DNA of 33,394 nucleotides from Rhodobacter sp. GTDB lineage: Bacteria; Pseudomonadota; Alphaproteobacteria; Rhodobacterales; Rhodobacteraceae. Every line of letters begins with the position of its first letter. Position 1 is the stretch's first letter. The stretch covers positions 1 through 33,394 of the forward strand of contig JAJDOB010000120.1 in assembly GCA_022340385.1 (NCBI GenBank). Direction: 5' to 3'. A program made the translations under genes and the position numbers. This document shows, piece by piece, positions 16,742 to 25,015 of the stretch. The notes beneath the pieces were generated by a model. The model was not told the DNA's origin and made no database searches. It worked only from the letters and a program-made list of their open reading frames with translations.

Positions 16742-17241
16742 GCCGCCAGTTCCGCCAGGCGATCCGCCACCTCGGCGCGGGCTGCGTCGCTCAGGTAGTC
16801 GGTGTTGAGGACGCCGTCGAGATGGTCGTATTCATGCTGTGCACAGACCGCCTCGAAATCGCACAGACGCCGCGCGAACACCTCGCCATCCAGATTTTCC
16901 CACCGCAAGGTCACCTGCGCGGGCCGCGTCACCTCGACCAGCACGCCCGGAATCGACAGGCAGCCCTCGGTGAAGGGCTTCACGTCCTCCGACGGGTCGG
17001 ACAGCACGGGATTGACCACGACCAGCGGGTCACGGCCGGCGCCGTCCTTCCAGTGGCAATCCATCACGAACATGCGCAACGAGACGCCGACCTGCGGCGC
17101 CGCCAGCCCGCGCCCGGGGGCATCATACATCGTCTCGATCATGTCCGCCGCCAGGGCGCGCACCTTGTCGTCGACCACCACCGGCTGTGCCACCTGCCGC
17201 AAGCGCGCGTCGCCGTAGACCAGGATCGGCAGAACGCTCAC
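16738..17241 (-). CDS. def: peptide deformylase, second copy
   Basis: Peptide deformylase removes the N-formyl group from nascent proteins. This 167-residue copy keeps the metal site: Gln50 in GRGLAAPQ, Cys94 in EGCLSIP, and His136/Glu137/His140 in QHEYDH. The first motif carries Arg where most deformylases have Ile or Val, and a KDGAGRDP loop differs from the first copy. It starts at GTG (17241), overlapping the stop of the upstream deformylase by four bases. I expect it to be active. Confidence 0.93.
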   Translation of the reverse strand: MSVLPILVYGDARLRQVAQPVVVDDKVRALAADMIETMYDAPGRGLAAPQVGVSLRMFVMDCHWKDGAGRDPLVVVNPVLSDPSEDVKPFTEGCLSIPGVLVEVTRPAQVTLRWENLDGEVFARRLCDFEAVCAQHEYDHLDGVLNTDYLSDAARAEVADRLAELAA

Positions 17242-17759
17242 ATCCGCGCCCGTTCGCGTTTCAGCTTGACCATCTTTCGGGTGATCATCTGCCGGCGCAA
17301 CGGTTTCAGATAGTCGATGAACAGCTTGCCGTTCAGATGGTCGATCTCATGCTGCACGCAGGTCGCCCACAGCCCGTCGAACTGTTCTTCGCGGCGATTG
17401 CCGTCCCAGTCGGTCCAGGCCACGCGCACCTCGGCGGGGCGTTCGACATCGGCATACTGGTCGGGAATCGACAGGCAGCCTTCGTCATAGATGTTGGTCT
17501 CTTCCGAAACCCAGGTGACTTCCGGGTTGAACAGCGCCATCGGCCGCAGCGCGGCGCCTTCTTCCTTGACGCAATCCATCACGATCAGGCGCTTCAGCTC
17601 GCCCACCTGCGGCGCCGCCAGCCCGATGCCGGGCGCATCATACATGGTTTCCAGCATGTCATCGGCCAGTTTGCGCAGGTCCGGCGTGATGTCGGACACC
17701 GGCGCGCAGACCTTTTTCAGGCGCGGGTCGGGATGGATGATTATGTTTCTCAGGCTCAT
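17238..17759 (-). CDS. def: peptide deformylase, first copy
   Basis: This is the canonical copy: 173 residues, with GIGLAAPQ (Gln51), EGCLSIP (Cys95) and QHEIDH (His137, Glu138, His141), and the basic C-terminal helix RRQMITRKMVKLKRERARM typical of proteobacterial enzymes. The ATG at 17759 is preferred to the first in-frame codon at 17801, which would add a polar stretch absent from the family. It is the first gene of the def–def–def–fmt operon and diverges from the aminotransferase gene across 100 bp that should hold both promoters. Confidence 0.96.
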   Translation of the reverse strand: MSLRNIIIHPDPRLKKVCAPVSDITPDLRKLADDMLETMYDAPGIGLAAPQVGELKRLIVMDCVKEEGAALRPMALFNPEVTWVSEETNIYDEGCLSIPDQYADVERPAEVRVAWTDWDGNRREEQFDGLWATCVQHEIDHLNGKLFIDYLKPLRRQMITRKMVKLKRERARM

Positions 17760-17859
17760 AGCCGAGCATTTAGGCGAAGGATCCCGGTTTCGCAATGTCA
17801 CTTGCGTCTGGATTTCGAACGGCTAGGGTGCGGCGCGCAACATATCCGAGGTGTCGGGG

Positions 17860-19032
17860 ATGGATTTCAACACTTCAATCGACCGCCGTGGCAGCCACTC
17901 GACAAAGTGGGACAAGATGGAACGGCTGTTCGGGGTTTCGCCCGGCGACGGGCTGGCGATGTGGACGGCGGATTCAGATTATGCCACTGCCCCCTGCGTG
18001 ATCGACGCCGTGCGGCGCGCGGCGGATCATGGCATTTTCGGCTATGTTTTCGAGTATCCGGAATATCTTCAATCCATTGCCTGGTGGATGCAGACCCGCC
18101 ACAACTGGACCGTCGATCCCGGCTGGATCCTGACGGCGCAGGGGCTGGGCAATGCGATCGCGCTTTGCCTCGATGTCTGGACCGATCCCGGAGATGCGGT
18201 CGCGATCTTTACGCCGGTCTACCATGAATTCGCGATCAAGATCGAAACCAACGGCCGCATCGTCACCGAATGTCCGCTGCAACGTAAAGGCGCCACCTAT
18301 GTGCTTGACCTTGCGGATGCGCAGAACCGGCTGACGGGGCGTGAAAAACTGTTGATCTGGTGTTCCCCGCAAAACCCTTCGGGGCGGATCTGGACGGCGG
18401 ATGAACTGCGCGCCGTTTCCGAATTCGCGCACCGGAACGGCATGATCCTGGTGTGTGACGAGATCCATCACGATCTGGTTTATCCCGGCAATACCTTTGT
18501 GCCGCTGGATGCCGTCGCCCCGGAGGGCCGGGCCTGGACCGTATATCTGGCCGGCGCGTCCAAGACCTTCAACATTGCCGGGCAGCGCACCGGAAACCTG
18601 ATCATTCCCGATCCCGATCTGCGCGCGGCGATGAAGCAGAGACTGCGCACGCTCGACTACAACGCGTCCTCGCTGGCCCTGTTCATGATCGAGGCAGCCT
18701 ACAGCCCCGCCGGCGCGGCCTGGGTCGATGCGCAGATGCTGCATCTGCAGGGCAACCGCGAGATATTCGACGCAGGCCTGAACGCGATTCCGGGGGTCTG
18801 GTCGATGCCGTTGCAGGCGACCTATCTGGCCTGGGTGGATTTCTCGGGCACCGGCATGACCCACGAAGAGGTCAGCGCGCGGATCCGCGATGTCGCCAAG
18901 ATCGCGGTATCGCCGGGACCGGGATTCGGAACCGGCGGCGAAACCTTCATGCGGTTCAACCTTGCGACACAGCGCGCAACGGTCGAGGACGCGGTGCAGC
19001 GCATGCAGCGTGCGTTCGCCGATCTGCAGTGA
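17860..19032 (+). CDS. MalY/PatB-family PLP-dependent aminotransferase / cystathionine beta-lyase
   Basis: The 390-residue product is a fold-type I PLP enzyme of the MalY/PatB group, which usually cleaves the C–S bond of cystathionine or cysteine conjugates. Its opening MDFNTSIDRRGSHSTKWD is the typical N-terminus of that group. The PLP-binding Lys235 is in LAGASKTFNIAG, with Asp200 (LVCDEIHHDL) expected to pair with the pyridine nitrogen, and SPQNPSGRIW in between. The frame opens with GTG at 17851, but the ATG at 17860 has GAGG eight bases upstream and matches the family N-terminus. The exact substrate is uncertain. Confidence 0.92.
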   Translation: MDFNTSIDRRGSHSTKWDKMERLFGVSPGDGLAMWTADSDYATAPCVIDAVRRAADHGIFGYVFEYPEYLQSIAWWMQTRHNWTVDPGWILTAQGLGNAIALCLDVWTDPGDAVAIFTPVYHEFAIKIETNGRIVTECPLQRKGATYVLDLADAQNRLTGREKLLIWCSPQNPSGRIWTADELRAVSEFAHRNGMILVCDEIHHDLVYPGNTFVPLDAVAPEGRAWTVYLAGASKTFNIAGQRTGNLIIPDPDLRAAMKQRLRTLDYNASSLALFMIEAAYSPAGAAWVDAQMLHLQGNREIFDAGLNAIPGVWSMPLQATYLAWVDFSGTGMTHEEVSARIRDVAKIAVSPGPGFGTGGETFMRFNLATQRATVEDAVQRMQRAFADLQ

Positions 19033-19080
19033 TCTTCGGGCCGGGGGTTCGGGCGCCTTGCCCGCCCCGGCCTGCCCCGA

Positions 19081-19428
19081 TCAGCCTTCCAGCAGCGCGA
19101 TCGGCGCGTTCTCGTCGCGGTAGAAATCCAGCGGCGCCTTGTCCACCGCCTCTGTGCTGCGCTTGAACTCGAACCGCATCTCGCCGTTTTCCTCTTCCGA
19201 AGCGACGATCAGGCATTGGTACAGATGCACCCCGCCGTTGTACAAATCGACCAGCCCGCGCAGATGCGGCGCGCCCTCGGCATCCAGCGCAAAACCGCTT
19301 TCCCAGAACCGCAGCACCGGATAGATCTGGTCGCCCGCATGGATACGCAGGCGGCTTTTGCGCTTCAGATCGGCCTTGCGCGCAGCTTCCAGACCCTCGC
19401 GCACCTCTTTCGGTAGAAACTCCGACAT
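19081..19428 (-). CDS. conserved small soluble protein of unknown function
   Basis: The 115-residue product begins MSEFLPKEVREGLEAARK and is soluble, with a basic N-terminal third and an acidic middle (ASEEENGEMRFEFKRS). I recall similar proteins in other Rhodobacteraceae without an assigned function; I see no catalytic motif. A longer frame begins at a TTG (19485), but GGAGGA lies ten bases before the ATG at 19428, which decides the start. It is 110 bp downstream of cobM on the same strand and converges on the PLP-enzyme gene. Confidence 0.75.
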   Translation of the reverse strand: MSEFLPKEVREGLEAARKADLKRKSRLRIHAGDQIYPVLRFWESGFALDAEGAPHLRGLVDLYNGGVHLYQCLIVASEEENGEMRFEFKRSTEAVDKAPLDFYRDENAPIALLEG

Positions 19429-19538
19429 CGTCCCCGAATCCTCCCACTCCGCGATCCAGTCTGGCGAAACAGGGCTTTCCGTCAAGATAACCTTTTGTAA
19501 TGGACGCCGGAACTGGCGGGTCGTGGCACGGCGATGCC

Positions 19539-20309
19539 CTATCCGGTTTTCACGCGCGGGCGCAGGACATGCGGGATTTCCGCGTCATACAGCGCGCTGT
19601 CCCTGAAATCGCCCAGATTGCCCAGCGCCGGCCCGACCAGGATCAACGCGGTACGGGTGATCTTCTCGGCCCGCACCAGCGCGTGAATATCGGACAATGT
19701 GCCCCGAATCAGTTTTTCGTCCGGCCAGCTGACACGATAGGCCACCACCACCGGGCAGTCGGCACCGTAATGGGGCGACAGTTGCCGCTCGATCTCGCGC
19801 AGGGCGCGCACCCCTAGGTGAATTGCCAGCGTCGCCCCGGTGCGGGCGAAGTTTTCCAGCGTTTCACCGGGCGGCATGCCGGTCGATTTCATCGACATCC
19901 GGGTCAGCACGATCGACTGCGCCACTTCCGGAATGGTCAGTTCCTGCCCCAGCGCGGCGGCGGCGGCGGCATAGGCCGGCACACCGGGAATGATCCGGTA
20001 GTCGATGCCGTCGGCGCGCAGCAGACGGATCTGCTCGGCAATCGCGCCATACAGCGACGGGTCGCCGGAATGCACGCGCGCCACGTCCTCGCCCCGGCCC
20101 TGCGCCGCCACGATCTCGGCATGGGTGTCGGCAAGCGTCATCGGGGCAGTGTCGATCACCCGCGCGCCCGGCGGCGCAATCGCGACAACGTCGGCGGGCA
20201 CCAGCGATCCGGCATAAAGACAGACAGGGCACGCCCCGATCACCCGCGCCGCCTTCAGCGTCAGAAGCTCCGGATCGCCCGGTCCGGCGCCTATGAAATA
20301 CACTGTCAT
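19539..20309 (-). CDS. cobM: precorrin-4 C11-methyltransferase (CobM/CbiF)
   Basis: CobM (CbiF in the early-cobalt pathway) adds the C11 methyl group of the corrin ring from SAM. The 256-residue product opens VYFIGAGPGDPELLTLKAAR, the class III tetrapyrrole methylase signature, and has VARVHSGDPSLYGAIAEQI and PGVPAYAAAAAALGQELT as second and third motifs. PEVAQSIVLTRMSMKSTGMP is typical of the C11 enzyme. Length is normal. It lies 279 bp downstream of cbiG-cobJ, the gap holding a palindromic repeat, and is the last B12 gene of the minus-strand arm. Confidence 0.95.
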   Translation of the reverse strand: MTVYFIGAGPGDPELLTLKAARVIGACPVCLYAGSLVPADVVAIAPPGARVIDTAPMTLADTHAEIVAAQGRGEDVARVHSGDPSLYGAIAEQIRLLRADGIDYRIIPGVPAYAAAAAALGQELTIPEVAQSIVLTRMSMKSTGMPPGETLENFARTGATLAIHLGVRALREIERQLSPHYGADCPVVVAYRVSWPDEKLIRGTLSDIHALVRAEKITRTALILVGPALGNLGDFRDSALYDAEIPHVLRPRVKTG

Positions 20310-20588
20310 CGCGGCACTCCCATGCGATTCGGGCCTGGGTCAGGGATGCGCAGCACCGCCGCAGGCGGCTTGTCCTTGACGCAGGCGCGACTCGCGAAAC
20401 CCTTGAACTGGCCTGTTTGCGGCAGACCTGCCCGCAAACGGCCTCTGGGCAGGATCCGGCTCTGCCCGCCGATCGCGCAACCCGCCCGTGTCGGGGTCGG
20501 CCCGCCACGGGCTTCCCTCCCCCGGCCCCGGGGGAGGGTCAGGGAGGGGGCCGAGGAATACTGCGTGCGCGCAGCGCACTCCGCAAGA
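20310..20588. repeat. 279-bp gap within the B12 operon with a REP-like palindrome
   Basis: No gene is supported here. At 20515–20538, CCCTCCCCC and GGGGGAGGG form a perfect 9-bp inverted repeat around a 6-base loop, followed by a second G-rich stretch (AGGGAGGGGG, 20541–20550). Dispersed G/C palindromes of this kind occur between genes in this bacterial group. A hairpin here could uncouple cobM expression from the genes upstream or protect the upstream mRNA. Confidence 0.5.
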
Positions 20589-22418
20589 TCACGACGCATC
20601 CGACAAATCCCCGTCGATCCGGCGGGCATATCCGCGCGGCGTGTACATCCGCGGGCCCTCGCCCAGATGCGCCAGCTTCGATTGCGACGAACCGACAAGC
20701 ACGACCGTCAGCATATCGACCTCGTCGACCTGCAATTCGTCCAGCCGCCGATAGTGCAGATGTTCTTCGGGCCGGCCCAGCGACGCCGCCAGCAGGACCG
20801 GGCAGTCCCCGGGCCGATGCTGCAACAGGATGTCGCGCGCCAGCGCCAGCAGGTCGCGCCGCCGCTTGCTGACCGGATTGTAGAAGGCGATCACGAAATC
20901 GCTCTCCGCCGCCGCCTTCACCCGCGCCAGGATATCCTCACGCGGGGTCAACAGGTCGCTCAGCGAAATCGCGCAGAAATCATGGCCCAGCGGCGCCCCG
21001 GCCCGCGCCGCCGCCCCCTGTAGCGCGGATACACCCGGAGCCGAAACCACCTCGACCCGCCGCGCCGCATCGGTCACGCCCATCGCGTCGGGACCGCGAT
21101 CCAGCAGTTCGAACACCAGCGCCCCCATCGCGTATATCCCGGCATCGCCGGAACAGATCAGCGCCACGTTGCGCCCCTCGCCAGCGCGTTCCAGTGCGAA
21201 GCGACAGCGCGCCTCTTCGCCGCCCAGCGGAAAGTCATGGCGCGGCTTGCCCGCCGCAAGCGGCCCCAGCAGGTCGATATACAGCCCATAGCCGATCAGT
21301 TCATCCGCTTCGGCAATCATCCTTGACGCCTCCGGCGTGCGCCACGCCGCCTGCCCCGGGCCGATGCCGACCAGAGACAACCGCCCACGCGAACGACCGC
21401 GCAATTCCACGACCGGCTCTGGCGCGAAAGCAATCGCACAGGTCGCATTGGCCGACTTGATCTTGGGCGCGCCCAGAACCGCCTCTGGCCCGCCGCCCGC
21501 CAGCGCCGCGCCCTCGGCCACGCCGTGGCAACCGACCTCGGCAAACACCACATCGGACGGGTTTTCCAGTCGCGCAGCCTCTGCCTCCAGTTCCGCCGCC
21601 GAAAACACCCGCAGCGGCAGGCCCAGCCTGGCCGCAAGTGCTATCACTGCCGGTTCATCCGCCTTCAGATCCAGCGTGAACACGGCTTTCAAGGCAGCCG
21701 GCGCCAGTTCTGCCGCCTCCAGGGCCCCCATCACCAGCGCCTCCAACTCTTCAACCGGGCAGTTTCGGGCAGAGCCGACACCAAGCGTCATCCGCTGCGG
21801 GTGAAACGTCATCACGTCATCACGCGCAGGGGCCGTCGTCGCCTCGATGAACACAGAATCGTCGCCCGGCGCGGCCAGCGGCAGATCCTCCAGCCAGACC
21901 GCCCGTCGCGCCTCGTCGCCGCAGACATGTGCCTTCTTGCCGCCCAGCAATTCTGCCATCGCGGCCCTGGCCAGGTCCGGCGTGCCCAGCACCCAGCCCT
22001 CGGGTGGTTCATCCAAGGACACGCCCAGCGCCACGTCACCGGCCGTGGTCACCGCTGCTATGCCGCCCAGTGCCTCTGCCGCGCGGCGCGCCAGCCGGTT
22101 CGCGCCGCGATGCCCGCCCAGAAGCGGCACCACCACGGCGCCATCATCGCTGACCGAGATCACCGGCGGTTCGCTGCGCTTGTCCGCCAGCAGCGGCGCC
22201 ACGGCACGGATCAGGATGCCGCTGGCGCAGACACCGATCACCGGAGTGCCAGCGGCGAACAGATCGCGCACATGATCCAGCGCATTGTCGAAATACGCGT
22301 CCGCCGCATCGACGCGGCCCGCCCGGCCATGCACCAGTGCCCCCAGCGCCGTTGCCAGCCGATGCGCCGTCGCCTCGCCGGACCGCGACAGTGCCAGAAC
22401 CACGGGTGTCACAGCCAT
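20589..22418 (-). CDS. cobJ: CbiG–CobJ fusion: cobalamin protein CbiG joined to precorrin-3B C17-methyltransferase
   Basis: The 609-residue product joins two enzymes that are separate in most pathways. Residues about 1–340 are CbiG: an N-terminal part with GVCASGILIRAVAPLLADK and DGAVVVPLLGGHRGANRLA, a short middle domain, and a CobE/CbiG C-terminal domain (about 210–335, LGVGSARNCPVEELEALV). Residues about 345–609 are the SAM-dependent CobJ/CbiH (LSLVGIGPGQAAWRTPEASR, LICSGDAGIYAMGALVFEL, YNPVSKRRRDLL). CobJ/CbiH methylates C17 and contracts the ring; CbiG then opens the lactone and removes acetaldehyde in the cobalt-containing pathway. The fusion would couple those steps. The start ATG (22418) overlaps the cobI stop by 10 bp. 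Confidence 0.93.
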   Translation of the reverse strand: MAVTPVVLALSRSGEATAHRLATALGALVHGRAGRVDAADAYFDNALDHVRDLFAAGTPVIGVCASGILIRAVAPLLADKRSEPPVISVSDDGAVVVPLLGGHRGANRLARRAAEALGGIAAVTTAGDVALGVSLDEPPEGWVLGTPDLARAAMAELLGGKKAHVCGDEARRAVWLEDLPLAAPGDDSVFIEATTAPARDDVMTFHPQRMTLGVGSARNCPVEELEALVMGALEAAELAPAALKAVFTLDLKADEPAVIALAARLGLPLRVFSAAELEAEAARLENPSDVVFAEVGCHGVAEGAALAGGGPEAVLGAPKIKSANATCAIAFAPEPVVELRGRSRGRLSLVGIGPGQAAWRTPEASRMIAEADELIGYGLYIDLLGPLAAGKPRHDFPLGGEEARCRFALERAGEGRNVALICSGDAGIYAMGALVFELLDRGPDAMGVTDAARRVEVVSAPGVSALQGAAARAGAPLGHDFCAISLSDLLTPREDILARVKAAAESDFVIAFYNPVSKRRRDLLALARDILLQHRPGDCPVLLAASLGRPEEHLHYRRLDELQVDEVDMLTVVLVGSSQSKLAHLGEGPRMYTPRGYARRIDGDLSDAS

Positions 22419-23113
22419 GGATCGGCCCCTTTCGTCACCAGGATCATCGAGAAATAGGGCGCATTATCAGGCGCTTCGGCCAGCGGACAGACCCGTTCTT
22501 GCGGCAAGGTTGCACGTTCGACATAGACCGCGCGGTCCAGCAGCCCCAACCGGTCGATGACGCCCCGCAGTTTCGCCAGATGCCGTCCAACCTTCAGGAT
22601 TGCAACGCTTTCGGCGCCTTCGATCCGGCGGGCCAGTTCTTCGGCCGGCAACGGTCCGGGCAGGATCGTCACCCGTTCGTTGCGCGCCGCCAGCGGCAAC
22701 CCGGCGCGCGCCGCGCAGGCGGTCAGCGACGAGACGCCCGGCACGACCTCGACCGTGTAGCGATCCGCCAGCCGCGCGTGCAGATACATGAACGAGCCAT
22801 AAAAGAACGGATCGCCCTCGCACAGGCACACTACGTCAGCGCCCGAATCCAGCGCTTCGGCAATCGCTGCCGCCCCGGCATCATAGGCCGCCTGCGCCGG
22901 TTCGCGCGCCTGCGTCATCGGCACATCCATGACGATCTCGCGCGCCGTTTCCGGGATCAGATCGGCGGCAATCGCGCGTGCAAAACTGTCGCCACCCGCC
23001 AGCGCGGGATAGGCGATGACCCGGGCGTTTCCGATCAGACGCGCGGCCTTGCGGGTAACAAGATCCGGATCGCCCGGCCCCAGCCCGACGCCATAAAGCG
23101 TGCCGGGCGTCAT
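22409..23113 (-). CDS. cobI: precorrin-2 C20-methyltransferase (CobI/CbiL)
   Basis: CobI (CbiL) methylates C20 of precorrin-2 or cobalt-sirohydrochlorin. The 234-residue product has GVGLGPGDPDLVTRKAARL at the N-terminus, VVCLCEGDPFFYGSFMYLH as the second motif and PGVSSLTACAARAGLPLA as the third; ERVTILPGPLPAEEL follows as usual. Length is normal. It overlaps cbiG-cobJ by 10 bp, so translation is coupled, and lies 64 bp after cobL. From sequence I cannot tell whether the natural substrate carries cobalt, but the cbiX gene at the head of the operon favours that. Confidence 0.95.
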   Translation of the reverse strand: MTPGTLYGVGLGPGDPDLVTRKAARLIGNARVIAYPALAGGDSFARAIAADLIPETAREIVMDVPMTQAREPAQAAYDAGAAAIAEALDSGADVVCLCEGDPFFYGSFMYLHARLADRYTVEVVPGVSSLTACAARAGLPLAARNERVTILPGPLPAEELARRIEGAESVAILKVGRHLAKLRGVIDRLGLLDRAVYVERATLPQERVCPLAEAPDNAPYFSMILVTKGADPWL

Positions 23114-23177
23114 GGACGCCCCACCCCGGTTTCACCCCGGCAGGAATGCGCATCTGCCGCGCGGGCCTCTGGCGCTG

Positions 23178-24380
23178 TCATCGCTTTATCAGGCTCCATT
23201 GCGCCACCGGCATCAGGGGGCGCCAGCCGGTCATCGTGCCGACGGGTTCGGCGCGATTGACCGACAGTTTGACCAGCTTGCCGCCATGCCGCCTGGACAG
23301 CGCGAACATGATCGCCTCGCTTTCCAGCGTCACCGCATTCGCCACCAGTCGCCCCAGCGGGCGCAGCGCAGCCCAGGCCGCGTCAAAGGTGGCCTCTGAC
23401 AGACCGCCGCCGATGAACACGGCATCGGGTGCATCCAGCCCGGCCAGCGCATCCGGCGCCTCGCCGGCGATGATTTCCAGCTTGGGCGTGCCCAGCGCCA
23501 GCGCGTTGGCGGCGGCCATGGCGCGACGGTCGGCGCGCGGTTCCAGCCCGATGGCGCGCGCATAACGCGCCGCGCGCATCCACTCGACCGCGACAGTCCC
23601 GCAGCCGGTGCCGATATCCCACAGCAAAGCGCCGCGCATCGGCATCAGCTTGGCCAGCGTCACCGCCCGGATTTCCTGCTTGGTCATGGTGCCGTCATGC
23701 TGAAACAACTCGTCCGCAAGCCCCGGCACGCGCGGCAAGAGCGCGGCATCGGGGGCCGCAATGCAATCGACGGCAAGCGTGTTGAAGGCGGGCACCTCAT
23801 GCGCCCAGCTTTCGGCGATGCCATCGAACCGCTGTTCCTTGTCGCCGCCCATATTGGCCAGCACCGTCATCGGCGATTTGCCAAAGCCGCGCTCGGTCAG
23901 GAATCGTGCAATCTGGCCGGGGGTATCCGCGCCGGTGGTCAGGATCAGCAACCGCTGGTCGGGCTGGATAAAGGCGATCATCTGTTCGACCGGGCGGCCA
24001 TGCACGGTCAGGGTTTCGACATCCGCAATCGACCAGCCCATCCGGGCAGAGGCCAGTTGAAAGGCACTGAGTTGCGGATGATAGGTGATTTCCTGCGCCG
24101 GGATCGCGCGCCCGATGCGGGCGCCGACGCTGAACCACAGCGGATCGCCGGTGGCCAGCACCACGACGCGCTTGCCGCGAAAGCCGTTCAACTGATCGAT
24201 CAGCGCATCGAACGGCGATGGCCAGGCGACGCGGCGCGCCGTGATGTTGCCGGAAAGCTGATGATGGCGGTCGCCGCCGACGATGATCTCGGCAGCCTCG
24301 AGCACGGCACGGGTGGCGGGCGTCAATCCGTCGATCCCGTCCTCGCCGATGCCGACGATATGCAGCCAGCGCTCGCTCAT
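23178..24380 (-). CDS. cobL: precorrin-6Y C5,15-methyltransferase / C12 decarboxylase (CobL, CbiE–CbiT fusion)
   Basis: CobL methylates C5 and C15 of the ring and decarboxylates the C12 acetate. The 400-residue product is the usual two-domain form: a CbiE tetrapyrrole methylase (about 1–195, LHIVGIGEDGIDGL and VVVLATGDPLWFSVG) and a CbiT methyltransferase (about 205–400, GALLWDIGTGCGTVAVEWMR). The ATG at 24380 lies inside the cobH stop (ATGA overlap). The open frame runs a further 417 bp upstream of this across cobH in another frame, but has no family similarity and is ignored. Confidence 0.96.
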   Translation of the reverse strand: MSERWLHIVGIGEDGIDGLTPATRAVLEAAEIIVGGDRHHQLSGNITARRVAWPSPFDALIDQLNGFRGKRVVVLATGDPLWFSVGARIGRAIPAQEITYHPQLSAFQLASARMGWSIADVETLTVHGRPVEQMIAFIQPDQRLLILTTGADTPGQIARFLTERGFGKSPMTVLANMGGDKEQRFDGIAESWAHEVPAFNTLAVDCIAAPDAALLPRVPGLADELFQHDGTMTKQEIRAVTLAKLMPMRGALLWDIGTGCGTVAVEWMRAARYARAIGLEPRADRRAMAAANALALGTPKLEIIAGEAPDALAGLDAPDAVFIGGGLSEATFDAAWAALRPLGRLVANAVTLESEAIMFALSRRHGGKLVKLSVNRAEPVGTMTGWRPLMPVAQWSLIKR

Positions 24381-25015
24381 ATCTCTTCTCCGGGTAGTCC
24401 TGCGGCCAATGCGTTCACCGCCGCCGAGGCGATCGCCGAACCGCCGCGCCGCCCGCGCAGCGCGACGAATTCGCAGCCGCGCGGGTTGGCGGCCAGTTCG
24501 GCCTTGGATTCCGCCGCGCCGACGAAACCCACCGGGAAGCCCAGAATCGCAGCCGGCCTTGGCCAGCCGTCCTCCAGCCGCTCCAGCAGGTGAAACAGCG
24601 CGGTCGGGGCGTTGCCGATGGCGACAATCGCGCCCTCGATATGGTCGCGCCACAACTCGACCGCAGCGGCGGACCGGGTGGTCCGCAATTTTTCGGCCAG
24701 CGCGGGCACGGTGGTATCGTTCAGCGTGACGATTACCCGATTGTCCGCCGGCAGATGGCGACGGATGATGCCCGCCGCCACCATCTCGCAGTCGCACAGG
24801 ATCGGCGCGCCGCCGGTCAGCCCCTTGCGGGCAGCCTCGCCAAGGCCGGGCGACCAGACCAGGCGATCGGCAATTTCGACCATGCCGCAGGCGTGGATCA
24901 CCCGCGTCGCCAGTTGCGCCATGCAGGGGTCGAACCGGTCCAACCGCGCCTCTGCGCGGACCGTGGCAAAGCTGGCGGCATAAATCGCGGCCGGGTCTTT
25001 TTCATAGGGTCTCAT
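24377..25015 (-). CDS. cobH: precorrin-8X methylmutase (CobH/CbiC)
   Basis: CobH moves a methyl group from C11 to C12, giving hydrogenobyrinic (or cobyrinic) acid. The 212-residue product contains ATRVIHACGMVEIADRLV with the catalytic His41, GGAPILCDCEMVAAGI, and the C-terminal LGFPVGFVGAAESKAEL motif and RGRRGGSAIASAAVNAL, all characteristic. Both ends overlap neighbours by four bases (cbiX upstream, cobL downstream), indicating a tightly coupled operon. Confidence 0.97.
   Translation of the reverse strand: MRPYEKDPAAIYAASFATVRAEARLDRFDPCMAQLATRVIHACGMVEIADRLVWSPGLGEAARKGLTGGAPILCDCEMVAAGIIRRHLPADNRVIVTLNDTTVPALAEKLRTTRSAAAVELWRDHIEGAIVAIGNAPTALFHLLERLEDGWPRPAAILGFPVGFVGAAESKAELAANPRGCEFVALRGRRGGSAIASAAVNALAAGLPGEEI

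Noticed and set aside
20306-20698. A 130-codon minus-strand frame in the gap before cobM, considered as a cobE-like gene
   Set aside because: It overlaps the 3' end of cbiG-cobJ in another frame, contains the repeat hairpin and has no family features; the CobE-like domain is already inside the fusion.
23178-24797. An extended CobL with a further 139 N-terminal residues
   Set aside because: The extra region overlaps cobH in a different frame and has no similarity to CobL; the ATG at 24380 with a four-base overlap is the normal start.
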